Source of the DNA: Flavobacterium terrisoli
Lineage (GTDB): Bacteria > Bacteroidota > Bacteroidia > Flavobacteriales > Flavobacteriaceae
Direction of reading: 5' to 3'
DNA: 64,000 bases
Assembly: GCF_030167905.1 (NCBI RefSeq)
Contig: NZ_JARGNA010000005.1
Span: forward strand, 124,001 to 188,000
Shown piece after piece: positions 27,136 to 35,684 of this stretch. A program made the translations under genes and the position numbers. The stretch's first letter is position 1. Each line of letters opens with the position of its first letter. The notes beneath the pieces are model-generated. The model was not told the DNA's origin. It worked only from the letters and a program-made list of their open reading frames with translations, and ran no database searches.

Positions 27136-28266
27136 TTAGAGTTTCATCAATCGTTCGGCTGCTTTTTGAAGGGTGACATCATCTTTGGCAAAACAAAATC
27201 GAATGCATTGGTTATCATTGCCATTGGCATAGAATATTGAAATCGGAATGGTGGCTACGCCCAATTCGGTCACCAGTCTTTTGGTAAAATCCAAATCGTT
27301 TTCATCACTGATATTAGCATAGGAAGCCACTTGGAAATAAGTGCCTTCACAGGGTAGAAGTTCTAATTTGGTGTCTTTAATTAAACTTTGGAAAAAGTCT
27401 CTTTTCTGTTGGTAAAATTGTCCCAAAGCCTTTACATCAACCAAATCTATATATTCATTGAGCGCATGTTGGGCAATGCTGCTCACACTAAACACCAAAA
27501 ACTGATGCACTTTTTTAATTTCCCTCATGAGGTGTTCCGGCGCAATCACATAACCGATTTTCCAGCCTGTAATATGAAATGACTTCCCGAAGGAAGAAAC
27601 CGAAATGCTACGGTTCCAAAGTTTGGTATGGTGATGCACCGAAATATGGGGTTGCTCAAAAGTAATGTATTCATACACTTCGTCTGAAAGTACCAAAAGG
27701 TTTGGATAGGAATCTAGCAGTTTTTCCAATTGGTCAAAATCAGTTGGAGTCCACATTTTTCCGGTTGGATTGTGCGGATTGTTGATGATGATAAGTTTGG
27801 TTTTTTCATTGGTTGCTGCGAAAATCACTTCCCAATTGGGTGTAAAATCATTGTTGAGTGAAACCCTTATCGGTTTGGCATTGCTTAATAAAATAGGCGC
27901 TTCATAACAATCGTAACTTGGGTCGAGGATGATGACTTCTTCGTTGGCTTTGACCAATGCCTGAATCGTAGCGAAAATGCCTTCGGTAGCACCGGCTGTG
28001 ATGAGGATTTCAGTTGTAGGAGTAATGGTTCTTCCATAGGATTGCCGGGTCAAAACTGCAATTTTTTCCAATAATGAAGGCAAACCGCTCATCGGCGTAT
28101 ATTGGTGGACATTTTCTTTGGTAAGCCTCGAAAGTATCGCAGTCAATCGTTCGTCAACCGGGAAATTGGGAAAGCCCTGAGATAAATTAATGGCCTGGTG
28201 TTCGGTTGCCATTTGTGACATTACCGTAAAAATGCTTGTGCCAATATGTGGAAGTTTGGACATCAA
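27136..28266 (-). CDS. PLP-dependent aminotransferase (methionine/kynurenine type, fold I)
   Basis: The 376-residue class I/II aminotransferase has NLSQGFPNFPVDERL, the TAGATEGIFATIQAL loop, NNPHNPTGKMW, SDEVYEYITF and the PLP lysine in SSFGKSFHITGWKIGY. These features match the YbdL-like methionine aminotransferase and kynurenine aminotransferase group, which transaminate methionine and aromatic amino acids. Start and the upstream stop of the small DUF4287 gene abut exactly, so the two form an operon. Exact substrate preference cannot be read from sequence. Confidence 0.92.
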   Translation of the reverse strand: MMSKLPHIGTSIFTVMSQMATEHQAINLSQGFPNFPVDERLTAILSRLTKENVHQYTPMSGLPSLLEKIAVLTRQSYGRTITPTTEILITAGATEGIFATIQALVKANEEVIILDPSYDCYEAPILLSNAKPIRVSLNNDFTPNWEVIFAATNEKTKLIIINNPHNPTGKMWTPTDFDQLEKLLDSYPNLLVLSDEVYEYITFEQPHISVHHHTKLWNRSISVSSFGKSFHITGWKIGYVIAPEHLMREIKKVHQFLVFSVSSIAQHALNEYIDLVDVKALGQFYQQKRDFFQSLIKDTKLELLPCEGTYFQVASYANISDENDLDFTKRLVTELGVATIPISIFYANGNDNQCIRFCFAKDDVTLQKAAERLMKL

Positions 28267-28470
28267 TTAAGCTGATTTTAAAAATAAGGTGGTTAATGTT
28301 CTGGCCCAATACCGAGGAACACTGTAGTCGTTTTGCAAATGGGCAACAACATCGTTTGATTTTTTGTTTTTGGCATCAAAAGCAGTCAGAATTTGAATCC
28401 AATCGTCAATTTTTTTGCCGGTTTTTTCGATGACCTGTTCGTCAGACACGTCCCAATATTCCTTTTTCAT
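28267..28470 (-). CDS. Small DUF4287-like protein
   Basis: A 67-residue soluble protein of the DUF4287 type: the helix EQVIEKTGKKIDDWIQIL followed by NDVVAHLQNDYSVPRYWARTLTTLF. Similar domains occur alone or attached to DUF5655 proteins. No function is established. Its stop codon directly abuts the ATG of the aminotransferase gene. Confidence 0.8.
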   Translation of the reverse strand: MKKEYWDVSDEQVIEKTGKKIDDWIQILTAFDAKNKKSNDVVAHLQNDYSVPRYWARTLTTLFLKSA

Positions 28471-28492
28471 TGTGTTTTTTTGTAAAAGTATA

Positions 28493-28523
28493 AAAAAAGC
28501 ACTTCGATTGGAAGTGCTTTTTA
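28493..28523 (-). terminator. Intrinsic terminator after first NTF2-like lipoprotein gene
   Basis: Arms AAAAGCACTTC and GAAGTGCTTTT with a short loop and T run on the minus strand, 21 bases after the stop at 28544. Confidence 0.8.
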
Positions 28524-28543
28524 AACCTATATAAATTTTGTTG

Positions 28544-29068
28544 TTATTCTTTTTTTTCTGTTTCGGCTGCCAATTCTTTTTTGCTTTCTAATCTTGGTCT
28601 GTCTGAAGCCGACATGTCGCGGATACAAACATATTTTCCATCTCTTTTTTCAAAAACAGCAATGTAGTTTCCGGTATAAAGTGCGTTACCACCAGCATCT
28701 GACACTCTGTAGTTTCCAATTTCCACAACCTGATTGGCATTGTCAGAAGGGAATATTTCATTCACTACAAAAGCAATTTGATATCCTTCCGGGAAATTAG
28801 CCAAGTCATCCTTAATCGACTTTTCTATAGCTGCTTTACCAACTAAAGGTGGTTTGTTTTGAGAGAAACTAGTTGCGTCATCGGCATAATATTCTGAAGC
28901 GTTTACGTTACGATCGTTAAACAATTCTGCCATTTTGTTTTCAATGCTTTGAATTTCATTTTTAATTTGTTCTTTATCCACAACTACTTCTTCTGTTTTG
29001 GGCTTACAAGCAAAAAAAAGTAGTGATACCATACTAAGAACGATACCTTTTAACATCTTGTTTTTCAT
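28544..29068 (-). CDS. NTF2/SnoaL-like lipoprotein (copy 1)
   Basis: The 174-residue protein has a lipobox signal (VSLLFFACK, Cys about 21) and a domain of the DUF4440/SnoaL (NTF2-like) type: helix ENKMAELFNDRNVNASEYYADDATSF, then PPLVGKAAIEKSI and the strands VVEIGNYRVSD and GNYIAVFEKRDGKYVCIRDM. It is clearly a paralogue of the next gene (29235-29744); both have separate terminators. NTF2-like pockets bind diverse small molecules, and the role is unknown. Confidence 0.83.
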   Translation of the reverse strand: MKNKMLKGIVLSMVSLLFFACKPKTEEVVVDKEQIKNEIQSIENKMAELFNDRNVNASEYYADDATSFSQNKPPLVGKAAIEKSIKDDLANFPEGYQIAFVVNEIFPSDNANQVVEIGNYRVSDAGGNALYTGNYIAVFEKRDGKYVCIRDMSASDRPRLESKKELAAETEKKE

Positions 29069-29184
29069 AAATTATTGGTTTTGGTTACTAAATTTTGTTA
29101 GAGAGCGTGACTGGGGTGTTATAAAAGTAGTGATAATTTGCATAATTCTGAAAATTTTGCATCTTTTTTTATTTGATTAACATA

Positions 29185-29213
29185 AAAAAAGCACCTCTTT
29201 GCAGAAGTGCTCT
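29185..29213 (-). terminator. Intrinsic terminator after second NTF2-like lipoprotein gene
   Basis: Imperfect stem AGCACCTCT/AGAAGTGCT with a T run on the minus strand, 22 bases after the stop at 29235. Confidence 0.65.
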
Positions 29214-29234
29214 AATTCCCTAAATGAGTATTGT

Positions 29235-29744
29235 CTATTTTTTTTCTTCTTTGGGCATATCGGAAGCACCCATATCGCGAACACAAACATATTTGCCATC
29301 TCTTTTTTCGAATAGCGCCATGTAATTTCCGCTGTATTTAGTTGTATTGGTTGTATCTGCTACTTTATAGCTTCCCAGTTCAACTACCAGATTTCCATCG
29401 CTGGAAGGAAATACTTCATTGGCTGTAAAAGTCACTTTGGTTCCTTTTGGACCTTCGCTTACCTCTTTCGCTAATTTGGCATCAATGGCGGCTTTCCCAA
29501 CCAATGGCTTTTCGTTTTGCTCAAAACTTTTCGCATCGTCTGCATAATAGACTATGCTTTCGGGTTTGCCTGCATTCATGGCGTCAGCAAAAGCAGTTTC
29601 CATGGCTTGTAATTCGGTTTTGATTTGTTCTTTGTCAACTGCAACAGGTTCGGCAGCCGGTGCTTCTTCTTTTTTTGGATTACAGGCAATGGCCAATGCC
29701 ACGATAATTCCTAAAGTAATTCCTTTTAAAATCTTGTTTTTCAT
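29235..29744 (-). CDS. NTF2/SnoaL-like lipoprotein (copy 2)
   Basis: The 169-residue paralogue of the 28544 gene: lipobox ALAIACN, then the same order of motifs (NAGKPESIVYYADDAKSF, KPLVGKAAIDAKL, LVVELGSYKVADT, GNYMALFEKRDGKYVCVRDMGASDMP). The near-identical ends of the two proteins show a tandem duplication followed by divergence. It is separated from copy 1 by 166 bases containing its own terminator, so each copy is probably expressed separately. Confidence 0.83.
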   Translation of the reverse strand: MKNKILKGITLGIIVALAIACNPKKEEAPAAEPVAVDKEQIKTELQAMETAFADAMNAGKPESIVYYADDAKSFEQNEKPLVGKAAIDAKLAKEVSEGPKGTKVTFTANEVFPSSDGNLVVELGSYKVADTTNTTKYSGNYMALFEKRDGKYVCVRDMGASDMPKEEKK

Positions 29745-29931
29745 AAAATTATTGGTTTAAAGATTTATAATTTTAGGTTACTCCACAAGATTTAGGGTAG
29801 ATAAATGTACTTATAATTTATTGAAAATCAGAATCGTGTAATTATTATTTTTTTCCTTTCCAACCATTTTATAAAATAGATGCTCTATACACTTATAACA
29901 GTTTTTGCGAGGACACTAAAAATACTATTTT

Positions 29932-32900
29932 ATGAAAAATCTAACCCTAGTCTTATTGTTGTGCATCAGTAGTTTGATGCAGGCCCAAAATCCACAATTG
30001 AATGTAAAAGGCAAAGACTCATTACTGGTGCGAATGAGTCAGATGAAAGTGAATGTGAAAGTCGTAGGCAATATTACTTATACCACTTCGGAAATGCACT
30101 TTTTTAATGGTACTAATCGCCAAATGGAAGCCGAATTATTGTTCCCTTTGCCCGAAGGTGTTTCTGTTTCGCGTTATGCCATTGATATCAACGGAAAGAT
30201 GCGCGAAGCCGTTCCGGTAAATAAAAACAAAGGCAAACAGGTTTTTGAAGCCATTGAACACCGAAGAGTCGATCCGGGATTGCTGGAAAAAGTGGAAGGC
30301 AATAATTTCAGAACCCGAATTTATCCTTTGATGCCGGGCAAAGAGCGCATTGTGATTATTGGGTACGAACAGGAATTAAGTAGTTTGGATGCCACTCATT
30401 TGGGTTACCAAATGGTGAGCAGTGCTTCACGCGAGTTGGATGTTTTTGAACTGAATGTATCCATTGTTGGTGCTGCGATGACACCGACGGTTACTACCGA
30501 TGAAGGCACTTTGGCTTTAGAAAACATGAACCAGGATTATCAGGCATCGATAAAAAGAAACCAGTATAAACCAAAAGGCAAACTGATGATTTCAATACCA
30601 ATCCGAACAGAAATTCCAAGTGTGGTTGTGCAGTCTAAGGGAAGCGAACATTATTTTTATGCCAATACCATCATTGACGGAGAAAAAAGGCACAAGAAAA
30701 ATCCAAATTCCATCGGACTGATTTGGGATGTGTCTTTGAGCTGCAGGCATCGCGATTTGAAAAAGGAACTGGAACTGATGGATGCCTATTTCAGAGGATT
30801 GAATAATGTAGAAATCACGCTTTATTTTTCGGGTTATAACTTTGATAAAAAAGCCGTCTTCGATATTAAAAATGGCGAATGGGAAGCTTTGAAAACAGTT
30901 TTAAAAGCCACTAAATATGATGGAGGAACACGTTATTCCAAAATCAAATGGGCTTCTCATGATGAGTATCTGTTTTTTACTGATGGTTTGTCGTCTTTGA
31001 GTGCCAACACTTTGGCCGCAACCAAAAAACCTATTTATACGATTACCTCACTGGTTTCTTCAGATTATGCTTTTCTGAATTACAATGCGATAAAAACCGG
31101 TGGCGCTTTTATCAATCTGAACGAAATGAAAGTAGAAGATGCCTTGAGCAAATTGGTTTTCCAACGCCTGAAATTCCTTGGGACAAAAGACAATTATATG
31201 GTCATTGAAATGTATCCTATGGTTGATACGCCGGTTTCCGGAAGTTTCAGTTTGGCAGGTATTTCATTAAAAGAAGAACAGGAAGTAACCTTGCTTTTTG
31301 GATATGATGAAACACCAATTTTGGAGAAAACCATAGTGATTAATGCCAACAGGCAAGCAGCCGATGACGTAAGCATTGAGAAACTTTGGGCACAGAAAAA
31401 AATAGCCGATCTGGGATTGCAATACAAGCAGCATGCAGAAGAAATTGAAACTTTAGGAAAGAAATACGGCATAGTTACTGAAAACACTTCGTTAATTGTT
31501 TTGGAGAATCTAAATGATTATATCCAATATGATATCGTGCCACCGGCAGAGTTGCGTCCCGAGTTTGATCGATTGGTAAAACAACAAATTGCCAACGCTC
31601 AGGCTAAGAAATACAGCAATTGGGAAAATGTAGCCAACTATTATGAAACCCTTTTGGCTTGGTGGAATAAAGACGTAAAATTTAGTCCGCCGAAACCAAA
31701 ACCAGTTCAAAACCCAAAAACTGCTGGTGTACAAAGCGGAAATATCCGAGGTGTAGTTTCAGACAGAACCGGTCCTTTACCAGGTGCAAGCATAGTGGTT
31801 AAAGGTACTACCAGAAGCGCACAAACCGATTTTGACGGCAGGTACAGCATTAATGCGAGTCGTGGAGAAAAATTAGTGGTTTCATTTACAGGATATGAAA
31901 AGTCAGAGGTAAGAGTTGGCAATAGTAATGTGGTCAATGTTCAACTAAAAGATGGTGTGCATTTAGAGGAAGTTGTAATTGATGGTTATAGAAGTAGTGT
32001 CGATAGAAAAGATGAGGACGATGAAGAAATGGTAAAAGAAAAAAGAAGTCTTGCTTTTTCTACAACGGTTGTTAAAACCGAAGAAATATCTACATCAGTA
32101 AACGGTCAGGTTTCGGGTTTAAAGATATCAGCAAATGCACAAGCGCCTGGAGCACAGAGATTAACCCAAAATAATGTGATTGCCGACACTGTTGTTACTG
32201 AATGGTCTAACGGTGCAAAAGCCAACCGTTGGAGTCCGGACAGAGTGTATCTGAAAGCTTTGGGCGTCGCACCGGCAGACAAAAAGTATGGCCTGTATTT
32301 GGATTTGCGCGAAGGTCAGGAGGACAATCCTAGTTTTTATTTTGATGTTGCCAATTATTTTTATGACAATGACAACGAAGCGATGGCCTTATTGGTGTTG
32401 AGCAACATAGCCGATTTAGGTTTGGAGAACCACCAGTTGTATAAATCACTGACTTATGTATTGCGTCAATGGGAAGCTTATGAGGATGCCTTGTATACCG
32501 CCAATCAAGTCGCCAAATGGAGAATTCAGGAGCCACAGGCGCATCGCGATTTGGCTTTGACTTTGGAAGATAACAAACAGTATCAAGCCGCTTTTGACGA
32601 ATTGATCAAAGGATTGGAAGTGAATTATTATGGTGAAATGCGTGGGCAGTATGAAGGTGTGGAAGACATTATTCTGATGGACATCAACCGAATGATTTCG
32701 GAGCACAAAGGCATTGATATTGGCAAATTGGACAAAAAATATGTCACCAAAATGCCGGTAGCTGTTCGCATCATTTTGAACTGGAACCAAATGGATACCG
32801 ATATCGATTTGCATGTGGTGGAACCAACAGGTGAGGAGTGTTATTATGCCCATCGGGATACCGAAGCCGGTGCGAGATTCTCCAAAGATTTTACACAAGG

Positions 32901-33120
32901 TTACGGTCCGGAACAATATTTATTAAGAAATCCCGTTAAAGGTAAATACACTATTAAAACCAATTATTTTGGCGAAAGCGCCTTAACCGAAAACGGTCCG
33001 GCGACAGTGATGGTTGAAATATACACAACCAAAGCCGGTGTAACCGAAAGAACTTTGCAAACCATCCAATTGGGTAAAGTAAAAGAGCATCAGAATTTGG
33101 CAGAAATAACGATAGAATAG
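29932..33120 (+). CDS. Large secreted VIT/vWA-like protein with SusC-like insert and DUF2135-like end
   Basis: The 1062-residue protein has a signal peptide (to about residue 18), a VIT domain (about 25-150; TYTTSEMHFFNGTNRQMEAELLFPLPEG), a vWA-like domain with a DVSLS MIDAS motif near residue 265 and FFTDGLSS, then a carboxypeptidase-regulatory-like fold (about 603-675; VVSDRTGPLPGASIVVKGT, TDFDGRYSI) running into a stretch resembling a TonB-box and plug start (LEEVVIDGYRSS, VNGQVSGLKISANAQAPGA). TPR-like helices follow, and the end (about 945-1050; TDIDLHVVEPTGEECYYAH) is DUF2135-like. It lacks an obvious T9SS signal. Possibly a surface adhesion or assembly protein; function unknown. Confidence 0.85.
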   Translation: MKNLTLVLLLCISSLMQAQNPQLNVKGKDSLLVRMSQMKVNVKVVGNITYTTSEMHFFNGTNRQMEAELLFPLPEGVSVSRYAIDINGKMREAVPVNKNKGKQVFEAIEHRRVDPGLLEKVEGNNFRTRIYPLMPGKERIVIIGYEQELSSLDATHLGYQMVSSASRELDVFELNVSIVGAAMTPTVTTDEGTLALENMNQDYQASIKRNQYKPKGKLMISIPIRTEIPSVVVQSKGSEHYFYANTIIDGEKRHKKNPNSIGLIWDVSLSCRHRDLKKELELMDAYFRGLNNVEITLYFSGYNFDKKAVFDIKNGEWEALKTVLKATKYDGGTRYSKIKWASHDEYLFFTDGLSSLSANTLAATKKPIYTITSLVSSDYAFLNYNAIKTGGAFINLNEMKVEDALSKLVFQRLKFLGTKDNYMVIEMYPMVDTPVSGSFSLAGISLKEEQEVTLLFGYDETPILEKTIVINANRQAADDVSIEKLWAQKKIADLGLQYKQHAEEIETLGKKYGIVTENTSLIVLENLNDYIQYDIVPPAELRPEFDRLVKQQIANAQAKKYSNWENVANYYETLLAWWNKDVKFSPPKPKPVQNPKTAGVQSGNIRGVVSDRTGPLPGASIVVKGTTRSAQTDFDGRYSINASRGEKLVVSFTGYEKSEVRVGNSNVVNVQLKDGVHLEEVVIDGYRSSVDRKDEDDEEMVKEKRSLAFSTTVVKTEEISTSVNGQVSGLKISANAQAPGAQRLTQNNVIADTVVTEWSNGAKANRWSPDRVYLKALGVAPADKKYGLYLDLREGQEDNPSFYFDVANYFYDNDNEAMALLVLSNIADLGLENHQLYKSLTYVLRQWEAYEDALYTANQVAKWRIQEPQAHRDLALTLEDNKQYQAAFDELIKGLEVNYYGEMRGQYEGVEDIILMDINRMISEHKGIDIGKLDKKYVTKMPVAVRIILNWNQMDTDIDLHVVEPTGEECYYAHRDTEAGARFSKDFTQGYGPEQYLLRNPVKGKYTIKTNYFGESALTENGPATVMVEIYTTKAGVTERTLQTIQLGKVKEHQNLAEITIE

Positions 33121-33148
33121 TTAAGTAATTGTGGTTAAATGATGAAAG

Positions 33149-33180
33149 CAGTCCCGGATTTTTTCGGGGCTGTTTTTGTT
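33149..33180 (+). terminator. Intrinsic terminator after the VIT-domain gene
   Basis: Arms CAGTCCCG and CGGGGCTG followed by TTTTTG. It separates the VIT gene from the rtcB operon leader. Confidence 0.85.
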
Positions 33181-33229
33181 TTTTAAAATAAATTTTGTCA
33201 GAAATTAGGTTTTTTAAAAAATTAAATTA

Positions 33230-33237
33230 AATATTTG
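33230..33237 (+). promoter_or_regulatory. Likely -7 element of the rtcB-prfH leader
   Basis: AATATTTG differs from TAnnTTTG at the first position only. It lies 36 bases upstream of the leader ORF start. Confidence 0.4.
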
Positions 33238-33273
33238 CAAACGAAAATTAATAATCATTTAAAACGAAGAAAA

Positions 33274-33357
33274 ATGTTTGCATTCAAATCATTAAAACAA
33301 AGCTTCACACCGGTAGGAACTGGTGCAGCGCATCTTCGTGGCTTATATCTATCTTAG
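33274..33357 (+). CDS. Putative 27-codon leader peptide ORF upstream of rtcB
   Basis: A short frame, ATG to TAG, encodes 27 residues beginning MFAFKSLKQS and ending HLRGLYLS. It sits between a promoter-like element and a strong terminator that precedes rtcB. Inside it is a hairpin (33308-33313 with 33320-33325, loop TAGGAA). Its end (33333-33344) can pair with the left arm of the terminator. The peptide itself resembles nothing I recognise. The position, overlap with the alternative pairing and short length suggest a translation-sensing leader; that it is translated is inferred. Confidence 0.5.
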   Translation: MFAFKSLKQSFTPVGTGAAHLRGLYLS

Positions 33358-33415
33358 AGATTAACTTCAACAATATATGAAAAAGCCCGAAGACATTTAG
33401 TTTCGGGCTTTTTTG
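33308..33415 (+). promoter_or_regulatory. Candidate transcription attenuator of the rtcB-prfH operon
   Basis: Three elements are visible. A 6-bp hairpin lies at 33308-33325. An 11-bp antiterminator can form between 33333-33344 and 33383-33393, with one bulged T at 33339. The terminator stem (33382-33391 with 33402-33411) uses the same left arm, so the two are mutually exclusive. A ribosome finishing the leader ORF at 33357 would cover the antiterminator arm and permit termination; absence or stalling of the ribosome would favour read-through. The pairings were found by eye and not folded thermodynamically. Confidence 0.5.
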
Positions 33416-33416
33416 T
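33381..33416 (+). terminator. Strong intrinsic terminator between leader ORF and rtcB
   Basis: Perfect stem AAAGCCCGAA/TTCGGGCTTT with a 10-base loop, extended by A-T pairs and followed by a run of T. It lies 25 bases after the leader ORF stop and about 150 bases before rtcB. Confidence 0.85.
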
Positions 33417-33566
33417 ATTTATTCTAGACCCTACACAAAAATTTCCCGAACACCGTTCATTACTCAGCCCAAATCGGGAGGAGAGACGCTATCGTTATTT
33501 ATGCCTTGTCGTTACAGATTGGAGCTAAGTGGCGTTGCAAAATTTTAATAAACAATTATAAAATTT

Positions 33567-34958
33567 ATGGGAAATAAATTAACCGGGAGAGACCTGATCA
33601 AATTGGGCTTCCCAAAGAATAACAGTATCAATATTGCTTTAGGGCAAATCAGCAGATACCGTAAAAAAGAAAAAAAAGACAGTATTATCAATGAGGCCAA
33701 AGATGTTTTACTACATCCTGAGAACTATAAAAACAATGGAACCTGGGGCAAAGTAGCAGAAGGTTTAATCAATCCGGTTCAGGTGAGAATGCACCAGTTG
33801 CAAACCACCAGAGCGCCGTTCTCCATATTTGGGGAAAACGAAATTGACCAACAGGCAAAGTTTCAATTGTATGACGCTTTAAAGTTGCCGATTTCTGTGG
33901 CTGGTGCTTTGATGCCCGATGCACATTCGGGTTATGGGTTGCCCATCGGTGGTGTTTTAGCGACAGAAAACGCAGTGATTCCGTATGGTGTTGGCGTAGA
34001 TATCGGTTGCCGAATGAGCTTGTCGATTTTCGATTTGCCGGCATCTTTTATCAAAGGAAAAGACCATCAATTGCAGGCGATTTTGAAAGAGCACACCAAG
34101 TTCGGGATGACTGAAGTGCATGCGGTAAAAGCCGATCACGAAATCTTCAGCCGAAGTGAGTTTCAGAACATTCCGCTGTTAAAAGCATTGTTGCCAAAAG
34201 CCTATAAGCAATTGGGAACTTCAGGCGGCGGAAACCATTTTGTGGAATTTGGGATTGTAGAACTGGAAACCGTTCTGCCGGAATGGAAATTGGAACCGGG
34301 AAGTTATTTCTGTGTGTTATCACACAGTGGTTCCCGTGGATTGGGCGCCAATATAGCGAAGCATTATACGTATTTGGCAACCAAACAATGTCCGTTGCCA
34401 AAACACGTTCAGCAATTGGCTTGGCTCGATTTGAATACCCATGACGGTCAGGAATATTGGTTGGCTATGAATTTGGCCGGAGATTATGCCAAAGCCTGTC
34501 ATGATGATATCCATCGTCGTGTGGCCAAAGCTCTCGGAAAGCGAATCGTGGTAACGATAGAAAACCACCACAATTTTGCCTGGAAAGAAATGGTCAACGG
34601 TAAAGAATGCATTGTGCACCGAAAAGGCGCAACACCGGCTTATCAAGGACAACTCGGAATCATTCCGGGTTCGATGACAACACCCGGTTTTGTGGTGATG
34701 GGCAAAGGAAATGGGCAATCGCTGAATTCTGCTTCTCACGGTGCCGGACGTTTGTTCTCGCGCGCCAAGTGCAAAGCCAATTTTACGCCAAGCCAAATCA
34801 AGAAAGAATTGGCGGCTAATGATGTACAATTGATAGGCGGCAATGTGGATGAAGCACCGATGGCTTACAAAGACATTCGTAAAGTGATGGCCTTGCAAAC
34901 AGAATTGGTTACTGTCTTAGGAACATTTACACCAAAAATTGTCCGAATGGACAAGTAA
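33567..34958 (+). CDS. rtcB: RNA-splicing ligase RtcB (RtcB2 type, PrfH-linked)
   Basis: RtcB joins RNA ends bearing 2',3'-cyclic phosphate (or 3'-phosphate) and 5'-OH using Mn2+ and GTP through a guanylated histidine. The 463-residue protein has the metal site GVDIGCRMS, GTSGGGNHFVEFG, SHSGSRGLG, ENHHNFAW, RKGATPAYQGQ, and the guanylation-site motif SASHGAGR. The C-terminal half is complete. No archease gene is nearby; instead prfH follows after 12 bases, the arrangement of the RtcB2 group. In E. coli strains RtcB2 repairs 16S rRNA cleaved in the decoding centre. The same target here is inference. Confidence 0.95.
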   Translation: MGNKLTGRDLIKLGFPKNNSINIALGQISRYRKKEKKDSIINEAKDVLLHPENYKNNGTWGKVAEGLINPVQVRMHQLQTTRAPFSIFGENEIDQQAKFQLYDALKLPISVAGALMPDAHSGYGLPIGGVLATENAVIPYGVGVDIGCRMSLSIFDLPASFIKGKDHQLQAILKEHTKFGMTEVHAVKADHEIFSRSEFQNIPLLKALLPKAYKQLGTSGGGNHFVEFGIVELETVLPEWKLEPGSYFCVLSHSGSRGLGANIAKHYTYLATKQCPLPKHVQQLAWLDLNTHDGQEYWLAMNLAGDYAKACHDDIHRRVAKALGKRIVVTIENHHNFAWKEMVNGKECIVHRKGATPAYQGQLGIIPGSMTTPGFVVMGKGNGQSLNSASHGAGRLFSRAKCKANFTPSQIKKELAANDVQLIGGNVDEAPMAYKDIRKVMALQTELVTVLGTFTPKIVRMDK

Positions 34959-34970
34959 AGTCTTAAGAGT

Positions 34971-35660
34971 ATGGAAAAAATAATTCAGATAACTGCCGGT
35001 CGCGGACCGGCAGAATGCACTTGGGTTGCGGCCCAGGTACTTAAGAAAGTGTTGGAAGAAGCGCAAGAGAGTCAATTGGATGCAACGGTTTTGCAACGCG
35101 AAACCGGAAGTGAAAATGGGACTGTAGCTTCGGCTCTGGTTTTATTGAAAGGAAAATCAGTGGATTCTTTTATAGCATCGTGGACAGGAACCATCCAATG
35201 GATAGGCCAGAGTACCTTTAGGAAAATGCACAAAAGAAAGAATTGGTTTATCGGTGTTTTTGAAACGGATACTTTACAGTTAAAGATCCTTTCGGAAAAA
35301 GACATTCAATACCAAGCCATGCGAAGTTCGGGAGCTGGCGGACAACATGTGAATAAAGTAAGTTCGGCGATAAGAGCGATACATGTGCCGACAGGCTTGA
35401 GCGTAGTTTCGATGGATTCGCGTTCGCAGCACCAAAACAAAAAGTTGGCGACGGAACGTTTGCTTGAAAAATTCAAGGAATTTGAATTGGAACAAGTCAA
35501 GCAGCAGGTCAATAACCAATGGGAAAACCAGTTGAATGTGGAGCGTGGCAATCCAACACGAATCTTTAAAGGTTCCGATTTCAAGAAAGAAAAAGTAGTC
35601 AAGGGCTACAAATCGGAACGGCAAAAATTAAAACAACAATTGGGCGATTATGACGAATGA
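34971..35660 (+). CDS. prfH: Peptide chain release factor homologue PrfH
   Basis: PrfH resembles class I release factors but lacks stop-codon recognition domains and is thought to free peptides from ribosomes whose decoding centre has been cut, before RtcB2 reseals the rRNA. The 229-residue protein has the PrfH-specific start MEKIIQITAGRGPAECTWV, a central domain 2-like part and the catalytic GGQ loop in RSSGAGGQHVNKV, followed by the basic tail (SERQKLKQQLGDYDE). Release factors are about 350 residues, so its shortness is a family feature. It follows rtcB by 12 bases. Confidence 0.94.
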   Translation: MEKIIQITAGRGPAECTWVAAQVLKKVLEEAQESQLDATVLQRETGSENGTVASALVLLKGKSVDSFIASWTGTIQWIGQSTFRKMHKRKNWFIGVFETDTLQLKILSEKDIQYQAMRSSGAGGQHVNKVSSAIRAIHVPTGLSVVSMDSRSQHQNKKLATERLLEKFKEFELEQVKQQVNNQWENQLNVERGNPTRIFKGSDFKKEKVVKGYKSERQKLKQQLGDYDE

Positions 35661-35684
35661 TTGCCTGAATAATAAATTACAGTT

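Noticed and set aside
32446..32916. 156-codon frame on the minus strand
   Set aside because: Antisense to the VIT-domain gene; no signal or family features.
33304..33340. Slight similarity of the leader (TTCACACCG) to the 3' part of 16S rRNA, as if a decoy target
   Set aside because: Only about nine bases match a common motif; no decoding-centre sequence follows.
34320..34898. 192-codon frame on the minus strand
   Set aside because: Lies fully inside rtcB, whose protein is conserved from end to end; antisense shadow.
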